NCBI GenBank assembly: GCA_965220285.1
Contig: OZ244818.1
Span: 4,278,001-4,342,000 of the forward strand
Direction: 5' to 3'
DNA: 64,000 nucleotides
DNA from: Bin5 sp009843665
Lineage (GTDB): Bacteria > Chloroflexota > Anaerolineae > Caldilineales > Caldilineaceae
This document shows, one piece after another, positions 27,667 through 37,051 of this stretch. Made by a program: the position numbers and the translations under genes. Within the stretch, counting starts at the first letter, position 1, and every line of letters begins with the position of its first letter. The notes below the pieces were generated by a model that had not been told where the DNA came from, did not search any database, and saw only the letters and a list, made by a program, of their open reading frames with translations.

Positions 27667-30654
27667 TCAGAGCAACGCTGCCAGTAGGGAGGTCGGAGAC
27701 TGGGACTGTACCCCGGCGAAATGCTTGATCTGCTGGCGGCAAGAGAATCCAGGACTGACGAGAACCTCGTTCTCCTTCAACTCGCGGGCGGCTGGCAGCA
27801 GACGGCGTTCGCCGATCAGTTTCGAGACGTCGTAGTGCTCAAATCCGAACATTCCCGCCAGCCCGCAGCAGCCGCTGTCCAGCACGGTCACTTCGCAATC
27901 AGGTATGGCCGCAAGTAGCTTCTGCAGCGGCTGCATGCCCACGAGCGCCTTCTGGTGGCAGTGCCCGTGAACGATGACCTTCGAAGGGCCTGGCCTCGTC
28001 GGCTTCATGCGCGGCCCGGCCCACTCTTCAACCAGATGGCAGGCCGCGGCCACCTTGCGGGCATCCTCCTGTCCCGCCCCCCGCAGCAACCTGGGATGGT
28101 CGTCCTGCACCGCCGAGTAGCAGCTGGGTTCACAGAATAGTATCGGAATGCCGCTCTCGGCCAGGGGCAGTAGCGCGGAGGTCGTTGCCGCGGCCTGCCG
28201 CGCAGCCCCATCCAGAAAGCCCTTTGAGATAAGTGGCCGGCCGCAGCAGACCTGGGGCGCAACCGTCACCTCTGCCCCGCAGTTTTGCAGCACTTCCATG
28301 GCGTCCGCCAGCTGTTCCGGTTCGTAGTAACTGTTGAACGTGTCCGCGAACAGCGCTACATCTGCCTCTGCAGTGGAGACTGCAAAACTGTTGTCGCGTC
28401 TTCTCCGTGTGAAAGGTCGTCCGCTGAACGCGGGCAAAGGGCGCCGTCGATCCAGGCCGAAAACTGCCTCGTTCACGCGTCGAACGGGGCCGGACGCGGC
28501 CAGCCAGTTCGAAAGCGGCGCCAGTCGACTCCCCCAGCGCGCGATGCGATCAGCCCTCGACAGCACGCGATCTTTGATCGACGCCCCGTGACGCGCGTGA
28601 TACTGGTGCAGGAACTCGCTCTTGAGGCGCGCCATGTCCACGCCTGTGGGACACTCTCGCTTGCACGCTTTGCACTCCAGGCACAGATCCAGGACCGGAA
28701 GCAGCTCCTCGTCGCCGAATCCGGTCGCCTCCAGGCCCCCGGAAAGGGCCAGCCGCAGGGCATTGGCCCGGCCGCGCGTGCTGTCAATTTCATTGCGCGT
28801 GGCCATATAAGACGGGCACATGGTGCCCGTCAGAGTTTTGCGGCAGGCGCCCACGCCCGTGCACTGTTCCGTCGCCCGCAACAGCCCGCCAAAGTCGGAA
28901 AAGTCGAACCTGGTGGCGTACTCCCGCTCTCCGTCAACGCTTCCTGTTCCGTCGCCGTCTGCGTCAGACCTGACAGCGTCGGGGAATTCCTGCTCAGACA
29001 AATCGGCCTGCTCGGCAGCCGGTTCAAAACGCAGGTTGGATGTCAAGGCAGGCGCATGGACGATTTTGCCTGGATTGAGCAAGTTTGTCGGATCAAAGGC
29101 CGACTTCACCTCGCAGAAAGCGTTATAGAGCACCGGGCCGAACATCTTCTCTTGAAACGGCGCCCGTACCAGCCCGTCGCCGTGTTCGCCGGAAAGCGCG
29201 CCCCCGTATTCCAGCACCAGGTCAGCCACCTCCCCGGCGATGGCCTCGAATCGTTGCACGCCCTGCGCGCTCTTCAGGTTGATGACCGGACGAATGTGCA
29301 ACAACCCCACCGATGCGTGCGCATAGAAACCCGCCTGCGTCTCGTATTTCGTCAGAATTCTCTGAAAGTTTTCGATGTAGTCGTGCAGACGTTCGGGCGG
29401 CACCGCGGTGTCTTCGACGAACGATATCGCCTTGGCATCTCCCGTCTCCGACATCGTAAGCCCCAGCGCGGCACGGCGCAGCTCCCAGATTCGTGCCTGC
29501 TCCTCCGCCCCCAGCGCACGGTAGAGATAGGTGCCCAGACCGCACGCCTCCAGGTCTGTCTGCAGGCTCTCGATCTTCTCGGCCAGTTCCTCTTCAGACT
29601 GCCCGAAGAACTCCACCAGAAGCACCGCGCCGGGGTCGCCCTGAATGAAGCCGCGCAGTGGCGCATATTCGATTCGCCCTTCTGTCTTTTCCAGCATAAA
29701 GCGGTCGAGCAACTCGACAGCAGACGGACGGTGTTCCAGGATCACCGGCGTGGCGCGCATCGCCTCCAGCAAGTCCTCGAACTGCACGCTGCACAGGACG
29801 CGGCGCGGAGGCAATGGCACCAGCCGCATCGTGGCCGCCACCGTCAGACCAAGCGTACCTTCGGAGCCGACCAGCATTCGGGCCAGATTGAACGGTTCTC
29901 GGGAGCTCCCATCCTCGTCTCCGCCAATGAACTCGTCCAGATTGTAGCCGCCGACCCTGCGCAGTATACGGGGATACCTCGCCCGGATCTCCGATTTCAG
30001 TTCGCTGCCCAGCCGCTGCACCGTCCTGTAGGCAGCGCCCTCCAAATCCTGTTGCGCCAGCTTGGAACGCAGCGCTTCCTCCGACAGCGGGCCAAGGCTT
30101 GCAATGCTGCCGTCGGAAAAGACAACGTCGACCGATTCTACGTAGTCGATCGTCTTCCCGTAAATGATCGATCGCGTGCCGGCCGAATTGTTGGCAATCA
30201 TCCCGCCGATTGTGGCCCGGTTTGACGTTGAAAGGTCCAGGGGTAGGTGCAGTGCGTGAGGCTTGAGCAGCGCATTCAGCTCATCGAGGACGATTCCGGG
30301 CTCGACCGTGACCGTCGCGGCCCCAGTATCAAGGTCGAGCACACGGTTCATATAACGGGAAAAGTCAAGCGAAATGCCTGCCCCTATCGCCTGTCCCGCT
30401 TGAGACGTCCCGCCCCCGCGCGCCGTGATCGATACGCCATACTCCCGGCAGACCCGGACCACCTTCACTACATCCTTTCGGGTCCGCGGCGTCACCACGC
30501 CTAGGGGAATGATCTGGTAGACGCTGGCGTCCGTCGCGTGCATCGCCCGGCTGGCCCCGTCAAACTGGACATCACCGGTCAGCACCGCGCGCAAGCTGCG
30601 AGCAAGTCCTTGGACGTCAACCTGGCTCGCAGCGGGCATATCTTTTTGGGGCAT
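27667..30654 (-). CDS. FAD-linked oxidase / iron-sulfur fusion (GlcD-GlcF-type)
   Basis: Fused 2-hydroxyacid dehydrogenase of 995 residues. The N-terminal part (about 40-540) is a VAO-type FAD domain with GGGTSQAGQAIG and GSEGTLGL, plus the C-terminal cap with LSGEHGDGLVR. The rest has two cluster-binding motifs (CTGVGACRKTLTGTMCP and CLECKACKRECP), then the CCG domains with CCGRPL, HCHQKAL and SGCCGLAG. Such fusions oxidise glycolate, D-lactate or D-2-hydroxyglutarate into the quinone pool. Being 18 nt after an alanine-glyoxylate-type aminotransferase favours glycolate here, by inference. Confidence 0.9.
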   Translation of the reverse strand: MPQKDMPAASQVDVQGLARSLRAVLTGDVQFDGASRAMHATDASVYQIIPLGVVTPRTRKDVVKVVRVCREYGVSITARGGGTSQAGQAIGAGISLDFSRYMNRVLDLDTGAATVTVEPGIVLDELNALLKPHALHLPLDLSTSNRATIGGMIANNSAGTRSIIYGKTIDYVESVDVVFSDGSIASLGPLSEEALRSKLAQQDLEGAAYRTVQRLGSELKSEIRARYPRILRRVGGYNLDEFIGGDEDGSSREPFNLARMLVGSEGTLGLTVAATMRLVPLPPRRVLCSVQFEDLLEAMRATPVILEHRPSAVELLDRFMLEKTEGRIEYAPLRGFIQGDPGAVLLVEFFGQSEEELAEKIESLQTDLEACGLGTYLYRALGAEEQARIWELRRAALGLTMSETGDAKAISFVEDTAVPPERLHDYIENFQRILTKYETQAGFYAHASVGLLHIRPVINLKSAQGVQRFEAIAGEVADLVLEYGGALSGEHGDGLVRAPFQEKMFGPVLYNAFCEVKSAFDPTNLLNPGKIVHAPALTSNLRFEPAAEQADLSEQEFPDAVRSDADGDGTGSVDGEREYATRFDFSDFGGLLRATEQCTGVGACRKTLTGTMCPSYMATRNEIDSTRGRANALRLALSGGLEATGFGDEELLPVLDLCLECKACKRECPTGVDMARLKSEFLHQYHARHGASIKDRVLSRADRIARWGSRLAPLSNWLAASGPVRRVNEAVFGLDRRRPLPAFSGRPFTRRRRDNSFAVSTAEADVALFADTFNSYYEPEQLADAMEVLQNCGAEVTVAPQVCCGRPLISKGFLDGAARQAAATTSALLPLAESGIPILFCEPSCYSAVQDDHPRLLRGAGQEDARKVAAACHLVEEWAGPRMKPTRPGPSKVIVHGHCHQKALVGMQPLQKLLAAIPDCEVTVLDSGCCGLAGMFGFEHYDVSKLIGERRLLPAARELKENEVLVSPGFSCRQQIKHFAGVQSQSPTSLLAALL

Positions 30655-30672
30655 CGTGAGAGGGATGATCCG

Positions 30673-31845
30673 TTATGGGTCCTTCGCCAGGAAGGCCAGC
30701 GCCTCATTGACGCCGCCCCTGACATGAGGCACGTCGCAGGCCGCCAGCCCCATCTCCACACCGCACAGCGTGCCGGCCAGCGTCAGTTCGTTCATGTCAC
30801 CGAGATGACCAATGCGAAAGATCTTGCCTTTCAGGTGACCGAGGCCGGTGCCCAGCGACATGTCGAACCGCTCTAGTATGACCTGGCGCAGAACGTCGGC
30901 GTTGTAGCCTGCCGGCATCACCACCGCCGTAAGAGCATGCGAATAGGCTCTGGGGTCCCGGCAATAGACTTCCAACCCCCAGCCGCGCACAGCCCGCCGC
31001 GTCGCCTCCGCCAGGCGGGCGTGACGCGAAAAAACCTGCGGCAGCCCTTCCTCAAGCAGCATCGACAGCGCCGCGTCCAGCGCGTAAAAAAGATTCGTGG
31101 CCGGCGTATACGGGTAGAAGCCGTCTTGGTTGAACTCCAGAATCCGCCCCCACTCCCAATAGGAGCGTGGCAGTCCGGCAGATTTCCCTGCTTCCAGCGC
31201 CTTAGCGCTCGGCACATTGAAACCGAGACCGGGAGGAATCATCAGCCCCTTCTGCGAACCGGCCACCGTCACGTCCACGCCCCATTCGTCATGCCGGTAG
31301 TCCATCGCCGCCAGTGACGACACCACGTCCACCATGAGAAGCGCGTCATGACCCGTGCGATCAAGCGCTGCCCGCGCCCCCGCGATGTCGTTAACCACGC
31401 CTGTGGATGTCTCATTGTGTACGAGGGCAAGGGCGCGGATCTCTCGCCCCTGGTCCTCGGCAAGGCGTTTCTCCAGCGCGGCAAGATCGATTGGGCAACT
31501 CCAGTCGCCCTGCAACTCCTCTACTGTCAGACCCACCCCTGCGGCCACCTTCTGCCATCCGGATGCAAACTGGCCGTTCGAGCCAAATAGAACGCGGTCA
31601 CCCGGTGACAGCGTATTCACCAGCGCCGCCTCCCAACCTCCGTTACCGGATGAAGGATACACGACCACCGGCCCGCTCGTCTGAAAGACCTTTTGCAACT
31701 GTTCCAGAACACGAAACGTCAGCTTTGCCCAATCGGGCCCGCGGTGGTCGATCGTCGGGCGCGATAGCGCGCGCTGGACGCGCCCTGGCAGGTTTGTCGG
31801 GCCGGGTATCTGCAAAAAGTGGCGGCCGGCGCGGGTATGGGCCAT
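30673..31845 (-). CDS. Alanine-glyoxylate / serine-pyruvate-type aminotransferase (class V)
   Basis: This PLP enzyme of 390 residues would turn glyoxylate into glycine, or serine into hydroxypyruvate. IPGPTNLPGRV, SSGNGGWEAAL, NETSTGVVN, and the Schiff-base Lys199 in AGSQKGLM are typical of the AGXT/SPT group. The C-terminal FRIGHLGDMNE also fits. It lies in a tight minus-strand operon, 26 nt after a SelA-like gene and 18 nt before the GlcD-GlcF fusion. Glycolate oxidation followed by transamination is the simplest reading. Confidence 0.92.
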   Translation of the reverse strand: MAHTRAGRHFLQIPGPTNLPGRVQRALSRPTIDHRGPDWAKLTFRVLEQLQKVFQTSGPVVVYPSSGNGGWEAALVNTLSPGDRVLFGSNGQFASGWQKVAAGVGLTVEELQGDWSCPIDLAALEKRLAEDQGREIRALALVHNETSTGVVNDIAGARAALDRTGHDALLMVDVVSSLAAMDYRHDEWGVDVTVAGSQKGLMIPPGLGFNVPSAKALEAGKSAGLPRSYWEWGRILEFNQDGFYPYTPATNLFYALDAALSMLLEEGLPQVFSRHARLAEATRRAVRGWGLEVYCRDPRAYSHALTAVVMPAGYNADVLRQVILERFDMSLGTGLGHLKGKIFRIGHLGDMNELTLAGTLCGVEMGLAACDVPHVRGGVNEALAFLAKDP

Positions 31846-31871
31846 GTTGGATATCCTTGTGAACGGCGGCG

Positions 31872-32999
31872 TCAGGCCAGCTCTTCCTGAAGCCGCTGCA
31901 GAACGATTTCGGTCTCACCTTCTTGCAATGTATGCACGGCAATGTGCAGGCTGCCGGGGTCTGAACGGCAGAAGATCGCCGGTGAGCCGTTTTGCAGCGC
32001 CTCCGAAACCTCCGCGGCAGTCCGGCCTTTATCACCTTCATCCCAGTTGACGCTCAACCGCATCCACGGGCCTTCCCCATCCTCTTGCCACATATTGTCC
32101 GCGTTGACGCCGGGAACGCCGGCCAGTCCCGCAGCAATCTGGGCTATGCGATCGGACTGGACTTGCAGCCGTTGCTCGTGGTCCGCGTCCAGCCAGTGGC
32201 GCAGCGCGATCGTCGTCCCAACTACCTCCTGGCGATCGACCTTATACCCCCGCCCGATACTGTTGTTACCCGTCTCAAAGCCTGTAAAACCGTTGAGCCG
32301 CGCCATGCTGACGTATTCGCCGTCCCCGCAAAGGATGCCGGTCGAGTTGCCCGAACCCAGATATTTGCCGCCGAAACAGACTAGGTCCGCCCCGCTGGTT
32401 GCGACCCGCCTCATGCGCTCCAGCGGGTAGATCTCCGCCGCCGCGTCAACGAGTATGGGAATGCCTGCCGCATGCGCAATTTCAATCGCGTCCGGCAGCG
32501 ATACCGTATTGGGGAAACGCTCACCTGCCGCGAAGTAGAGTATGCCCGCTGTCTGTGACCCGATGGCGTCGCGCAACTGCTGCGCCGTGCAACTGTCTTC
32601 GTCGCCCACCTCCACCAGCTTGCCGCCCGGCACCGTGACGCTGCGATCATAGCGGTAGCGGGTCGCCTTCTGGATCAGGAACTCGTCCTTCATCCCCGTC
32701 GTATCCGGCAACTGCTGGATGCGCTCCGGATCGCTGCCGGCCAGGATAGCCGCCGCGCCCTGCACCAGCGCAGCATAGCACCCGGACGTCACCAGCCCGC
32801 CTCCCGTCCCCAGCATGTCTGCGATCGCCTTCCCCGCACCGTCGAACACGTCGTCCATCAACGTATAGGCAGTATTGGCTGACTCCATCGCCTCGCGCAC
32901 CTCCGGCGAAAGGACCGAACCGCCGAGGATCGTCATGTGGCCGCCGGCGTTGATTATCGGCCGGATACCGAGCGTCTCATAGATATCGGAACTGGACAT
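31872..32999 (-). CDS. SelA-like PLP enzyme (D-glucosaminate-6-phosphate ammonia-lyase-like), copy 1
   Basis: The protein resembles selenocysteine synthase SelA but lacks its selenium context, as does the DgaE group that removes ammonia from amino sugar acids. The 375 residues include YETLGIRPIINAGGHMT, LVDAAAEIYP (Asp for the pyridine nitrogen) and Lys212 in CFGGKYLGSG. It lies 18 nt after the enolase-superfamily dehydratase. Two closer paralogues lie at 38.9 and 42.3 kb. Substrate is unproven; beta-elimination on a sugar-acid derivative is likely. Confidence 0.8.
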   Translation of the reverse strand: MSSSDIYETLGIRPIINAGGHMTILGGSVLSPEVREAMESANTAYTLMDDVFDGAGKAIADMLGTGGGLVTSGCYAALVQGAAAILAGSDPERIQQLPDTTGMKDEFLIQKATRYRYDRSVTVPGGKLVEVGDEDSCTAQQLRDAIGSQTAGILYFAAGERFPNTVSLPDAIEIAHAAGIPILVDAAAEIYPLERMRRVATSGADLVCFGGKYLGSGNSTGILCGDGEYVSMARLNGFTGFETGNNSIGRGYKVDRQEVVGTTIALRHWLDADHEQRLQVQSDRIAQIAAGLAGVPGVNADNMWQEDGEGPWMRLSVNWDEGDKGRTAAEVSEALQNGSPAIFCRSDPGSLHIAVHTLQEGETEIVLQRLQEELA

Positions 33000-33017
33000 T
33001 GTTCAGCGCTCCTTGAT

Positions 33018-34208
33018 TCAGTTGAAGAAATCCTTGTCTTCCGGGGCCAGATGTTTGCTGGCAGCCGTCTTGTTAAACGTGACACCCAGACCGGGCCGGT
33101 CCCAGACGTCGATGTAACTGTCTTCCACGATCGGGTCGGGCAGACCGTCCACAATATCATACCACCAATCCGGCCGCGCAACCGGGTACTCGAAGGCGAT
33201 GTAGTTGCGCGGCAGCGTCGCCGCAACCTGCACCAGCGCCGCCAGCCCGATCAATCCGTCCCCCGTTCCATGAGGCGCCATCAGAATACCGTGCAGGTCC
33301 GCGTACTCAGCCACCCACTTCAGTTCCGCGATGCCGCCGATGTCGGCCGGGTCCGGCCCGACGATGTTCACCGCCTGCATTTCAAAGAGCGGTTTGAAGT
33401 TCTGGCGCAGGTAGATCTGTTCCCCCGTATGGATCGGCGTCGAAGTGCTGCGCGTCAGTTCTCGGTACAATTCGGCCAGCACATAGGGCGTATAGTCGCC
33501 GGTGATCGTATCCTCCAGCCACATGAGATGCATCCCCTCCACGGCCTTGGCCAGCCGGATCACGTCCGGAACCGTCCAACCGGGGCCGCAGTCGAGCGCC
33601 AGGCCGACCCGGTCCCCGAGCTCCTCCTTCATCGCCTCAATGCACGCCACCACATGGTTAAAACCTCTCTCAGTCAGCAGCCCGCGCTCCGTCTGGTGAC
33701 TCACCCCCAGGCGCTCGCCGTAGGAGAAGTCGTCCAGTTCGTCCGGCATGCGGCTGTGGAAACCGATGCCCTGCTTGATTATGGCGAAGTTTTCGCGCGC
33801 TTCCGCCATCCGCGCCATGTTCTCGGCATAGTGCTCCGGTTCCTGCCCTGCCAAAGGGAAGCGCAATGCGCCGTTGTAGACCAGCACTTTGTCGCGCACC
33901 TTCCCGCCAAGCAGTTTGTAGACCGGAAGATTCGCGGCCTTTCCCGCGATATCCCACAGCGCTATCTCAATGGCACTGACAGCGCTCCCCCACGGCTTGA
34001 AGCTCCCCAGCCGCCGGATGCGCAACATGACCCGCTCCACGTCGGTCGGGTCCTGCCCCACTATATAGTCGCGATAGAACAGGACATGGGGCTTGAGATA
34101 AGGCTTGTATTGTTCGGCCTGGCCGTAGCCCTCAATGCCGGCATCGGTCGTGATCCGAACAACCGGGCTCCCGCCAAGAATCGCACACTTGAGATCGGTG
34201 ATCTGCAT
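33018..34208 (-). CDS. Mandelate racemase / muconate lactonizing enzyme family dehydratase
   Basis: This enolase-superfamily protein of 396 residues has the metal ligands in ALDCGPGW (Asp), WLEDT (Glu) and HTGEQ (Glu), with a basic His in MAPHGTGDG near the C-terminus. That His placement matches galactonate/gluconate-type acid-sugar dehydratases. It would make a 2-keto-3-deoxy sugar acid. It heads a four-gene minus-strand operon with the SelA-like enzyme, the aminotransferase and the FAD oxidase. The exact sugar acid cannot be read. Confidence 0.87.
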   Translation of the reverse strand: MQITDLKCAILGGSPVVRITTDAGIEGYGQAEQYKPYLKPHVLFYRDYIVGQDPTDVERVMLRIRRLGSFKPWGSAVSAIEIALWDIAGKAANLPVYKLLGGKVRDKVLVYNGALRFPLAGQEPEHYAENMARMAEARENFAIIKQGIGFHSRMPDELDDFSYGERLGVSHQTERGLLTERGFNHVVACIEAMKEELGDRVGLALDCGPGWTVPDVIRLAKAVEGMHLMWLEDTITGDYTPYVLAELYRELTRSTSTPIHTGEQIYLRQNFKPLFEMQAVNIVGPDPADIGGIAELKWVAEYADLHGILMAPHGTGDGLIGLAALVQVAATLPRNYIAFEYPVARPDWWYDIVDGLPDPIVEDSYIDVWDRPGLGVTFNKTAASKHLAPEDKDFFN

Positions 34209-34670
34209 AGAGAAACTCCGTCGAAGAGAGAGTTGAGTATGTTACGCGTGGTCACACACGTTTAGTCAATTATCCGCAACAGCCGCAACCGCTAAAACCC
34301 TTGGGAATTGTACTGCGCTTTACCGATGAATGCCAGCAATCGAAGCGCGCGGCGAACAACCCAAGGTGGAGTGAGTTTCAATTTCTGTTGTACAGCCCGA
34401 AAACTCGGGAAGACTGCATCTCTTCGGACCAGCTCTTAGTGATTCTGCTTCACCCGATCTGGACTTACAGCAAACCGCCTGAAGTGACGAGAACGGTGAT
34501 GGGCAGTCACAGGATTATCTGACGTACAGCACTCGCTGACAGTCGCTGCGGACGATAGCCGTCGGTGATCAACTGGCTAATGACACTCTCTAACAATACT
34601 TGCCTCCCTTTTCAGCCAATGATGCCAGAATTTCGCCGAAACTCGGTGCGTTGGCACTGAAAAACCCTAC

Positions 34671-34698
34671 TTGACGAACTGACAATTCGCATTAAAAT
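34671..34698 (+). promoter_or_regulatory. Putative promoter upstream of the first ABC importer
   Basis: TTGACG (34671-34676), a 16-bp spacer and TAAAAT (34693-34698) form a strong housekeeping-type promoter. The start site would be near 34705. It points towards the importer at 35320 but leaves a leader of about 600 nt. Confidence 0.55.
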
Positions 34699-34740
34699 AA
34701 GATATAGTTCGCTTCTGACGATGTGAGTACAGTGACGTAA

Positions 34741-34766
34741 GGATGTGAAATCTGGATTTCACATCC
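34741..34766. promoter_or_regulatory. Perfect 11-bp inverted repeat, candidate operator
   Basis: GGATGTGAAAT (34741-34751) and ATTTCACATCC (34756-34766) flank CTGG. It sits about 36 bp below the predicted start site. It could bind a dimeric sugar-responsive regulator or fold in the leader RNA. No T-run follows. Confidence 0.5.
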
Positions 34767-34831
34767 CTAGGTCTATATTCGACTATCTGTTGAGTTCATC
34801 TGGGGCAATGACGATGACAGGCATGTCGAAG

Positions 34832-35047
34832 CTAATGGACAAGGTGGCGAGCCGCGTCCACGTCAATCGCGCTTTCACGCTCTCCCTCGAAGACATTCGG
34901 CACAGTCGCTCTCAGTGGCACGACCAGCTCGACTTTCCAGACGAGACAGTGACGTGCATCAATCTGGATCCGGTACCTGTTCCCCTCAATCTCCCCAGTC
35001 AGATCCGCCCTCACGCAAGCGACACAGTATACCGCAGACGGTTGCAA
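34832..35047 (-). pseudogene. Possible remnant of a small zinc-ribbon-like gene
   Basis: A minus-strand frame of 71 codons reads YCVACVRADLTGEIEGNRYR and then VELVVPLRATVPNVFEGER, which is protein-like with good third-position bias. Only one CxxC is left, with VR inserted where a Gly might be expected. After the stop the frame continues LRHACHRHCPR, as if a sense codon had become TAG. I regard it as a decaying small gene or a chance frame. Confidence 0.25.
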
Positions 35048-35319
35048 GGAGAATGCGTCTTTCCACTTATCCAGGAAAACCCATCGCTGTTAGTCAACGA
35101 CCGGCCCGCGGCTAACTGCCTTGAAGCCGCTCCCAGGATCCCTTACCGCGTCGGAGTCGAAAAAGGTATACGCCGAGAAGACCTACTGTACGCTCAAGAC
35201 CCACTTGGCTCTCTTTGTCCTGCAACAGGCCTCAATGTTTTGTGTCAGGTAGATCCGGTGCGTCTTGCAGCATCGACTGCGTAACACGAGTTCCTACACA
35301 TGACTAGGAGGAGAAACGC

Positions 35320-36966
35320 ATGACTAACCGAAGAATCTCACGTCGAACGTTCGTGAAAGCGGTCGGGGTCGCCACAGGCGGGTTGATGCTGGCGTCATGT
35401 GCGCCCGCGGCCCCCCCGGCCCCTGCAGCAGCCCCTGCCCCTGATGAGCCGGCCGAGGGTGGTACGCTCACCGTCGCCGTGCGCAGTCCAATTGGTGGTC
35501 TGGACCCCGCGAAGATTGTTGGCTATCCATCTGGCCCGGCCATCTTATATCTCATCTCCAACAAGCTTGTACGTGTGGGCACCGATCTCAAACTGTACCC
35601 AGACTTGGCAGAGTCCTGGGAATCTTCAGATGATGGGCGTGAATGGACCTTCAAACTGCGAGACGATGTCACCTTCCATGATGGAACACCGTTCAACTCG
35701 GAAGCTGTGAGAGCGCATTTCGAGCATGCACGAAATCCGGAGGTCGCTGCTACATCTTCAACGCGCTTCGATCAGATAACATCCATCGAAACGCCCGATG
35801 ACTACACGGTGATCTTGCGAACGGACGAACCCTTCGGGCCGTTCTTGAACTACATGACTGCCTACATGAGGGTCACAATGAGTCCGGCATCCTACGAGAA
35901 GTACGACGCCAAAGAGGTGGGAATGCATCCTGTCGGCGCCGGCCCCTATAAGGTCGTCGAATTCAAGCCGAACGTAAGCCTCACTCTGGAGCGCAACGAA
36001 GATTATCATGGCGGTCGCCCGGCACTGGACAGGATTATCGTCATCCCTGTTCCGGAGGCGAGCGCGCGTGCCAATCTTCTACGTACGGGTGAAGTGGACG
36101 TGGCTGAAGACATCCCCGTTGAAGAGATGGCAGACCTGGAAGCCGATCCCAACATCAGGGTGATAAGACAAAAGTCCCTCAACCACGTGGGTGCCAGCTT
36201 TAACTTCGACCATCCTCCCTTCGATGACATTCGAGTACGGCATGCCTTCAACTACGCCATTGACAAAGTGACCTTGGTTGACACCGTCTTTGGAGGGGCG
36301 GCGACCATCATGGATTCACCCCTGGCCCCGGGAATGATAGGGTACAAGAGCATCGGGACATATAGCTATGACCCGGAGAAGGCAAAAGCCCTGCTCAAGG
36401 AAGCCGGCTGGGAAGACACCGATGGGGACGGCATCGTCGACAAGGACGGAGAGCCATTCAGGACAACCTATGCCTACTATGAAGAGTTCCTCAGATCTGC
36501 TGAAGTGGCACAGGTGTTGCAAAGCGATTTGAAAAAGGTAGGTGTAGACCTTGAGCTGAGAGCCGTCGAGCTCGCATCTTATGGGGCGTCCATATTACCG
36601 GAGCGCGGAGAAAACCAATTCGGTATGTGGCTGTGGAAATTCAACCCATCAGCCGGTAGTTCCACCCGTTACCTCACTTTTGACTTCCGCTCTAATCCGG
36701 AATCAACAGGGTTACCCTACGAGGGCAACGCCGGTTGGTACAGCAACCCTGAACTGGACGCACTCTTTGCAGAAGCTTGGCTCGAAGTAGACCAGGAAAA
36801 GCGCGCGGAAAAACTTGGAGAAATCCAGGAAGTGATTTGGCACGATGCGCCATGGCTCTGGCTCTATATGTCAGACCTCCTGGTCGGTGTGCGAGAGAAT
36901 GTCCACGGCGTGGATGTCTACCCGATGTCCTTCCTCCACCTCAGTGAAGCTTGGAAAGAGGAATGA
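35320..36966 (+). CDS. ABC transporter substrate-binding protein, peptide/oligosaccharide type (SBP_bac_5)
   Basis: A Dpp/Opp-type binding lipoprotein of 548 residues. The Tat-like signal RRISRRTFVK (4-13) precedes a lipobox LASC with Cys27 and an Ala/Pro linker. The family-5 pattern follows: LYPDLAESWESSDDGREWTFKLRDDVTFHDG, then HPVGAGPYK. The ATG is preceded by GGAGGAG. Two permease genes follow. In Chloroflexota such importers often carry oligosaccharides or glycosides instead of peptides. Third codon positions are less GC-rich than in the other binding proteins here. Confidence 0.93.
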   Translation: MTNRRISRRTFVKAVGVATGGLMLASCAPAAPPAPAAAPAPDEPAEGGTLTVAVRSPIGGLDPAKIVGYPSGPAILYLISNKLVRVGTDLKLYPDLAESWESSDDGREWTFKLRDDVTFHDGTPFNSEAVRAHFEHARNPEVAATSSTRFDQITSIETPDDYTVILRTDEPFGPFLNYMTAYMRVTMSPASYEKYDAKEVGMHPVGAGPYKVVEFKPNVSLTLERNEDYHGGRPALDRIIVIPVPEASARANLLRTGEVDVAEDIPVEEMADLEADPNIRVIRQKSLNHVGASFNFDHPPFDDIRVRHAFNYAIDKVTLVDTVFGGAATIMDSPLAPGMIGYKSIGTYSYDPEKAKALLKEAGWEDTDGDGIVDKDGEPFRTTYAYYEEFLRSAEVAQVLQSDLKKVGVDLELRAVELASYGASILPERGENQFGMWLWKFNPSAGSSTRYLTFDFRSNPESTGLPYEGNAGWYSNPELDALFAEAWLEVDQEKRAEKLGEIQEVIWHDAPWLWLYMSDLLVGVRENVHGVDVYPMSFLHLSEAWKEE

Positions 36967-37001
36967 GCGTCCCGATAACACATTAGCAGATTCAAGATAC
37001 G

Positions 37002-37036
37002 CAGGGAAGATACGGCTCCCCAGCCTATCTTCCCTG
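37002..37036 (+). promoter_or_regulatory. Strong hairpin between binding protein and permease
   Basis: CAGGGAAGATA (37002-37012) pairs perfectly with TATCTTCCCTG (37026-37036). Inside, GGCT pairs with AGCC around CCCC, with one bulged C. The 15-bp stem has no poly-T after it. This is where importer operons often stabilise the binding-protein message or partly stop transcription. Confidence 0.65.
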
Positions 37037-37051
37037 TTCAAGTAGGTGCAA

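Larger units (their letters stand above)
34209..35319. other. Intergenic region of about 1.1 kb
   Basis: AT-richer than its surroundings. It holds a good promoter (34671-34698), a perfect inverted repeat (34741-34766) and a possibly decayed small frame on the minus strand (34832-35047). Nothing else looks coding. Confidence 0.6.

Noticed and set aside
28285..30225. Plus-strand open frame of 646 codons opposite the GlcD-GlcF fusion
   Set aside because: Antisense to a gene with intact FAD and iron-sulfur motifs. The Arg/His/Gln-rich translation is typical of a high-GC shadow frame.
34745..35284. Plus-strand open frame of 179 codons before the first importer
   Set aside because: It begins inside the inverted repeat, has no ribosome site, and its translation has no recognisable domain or codon bias.
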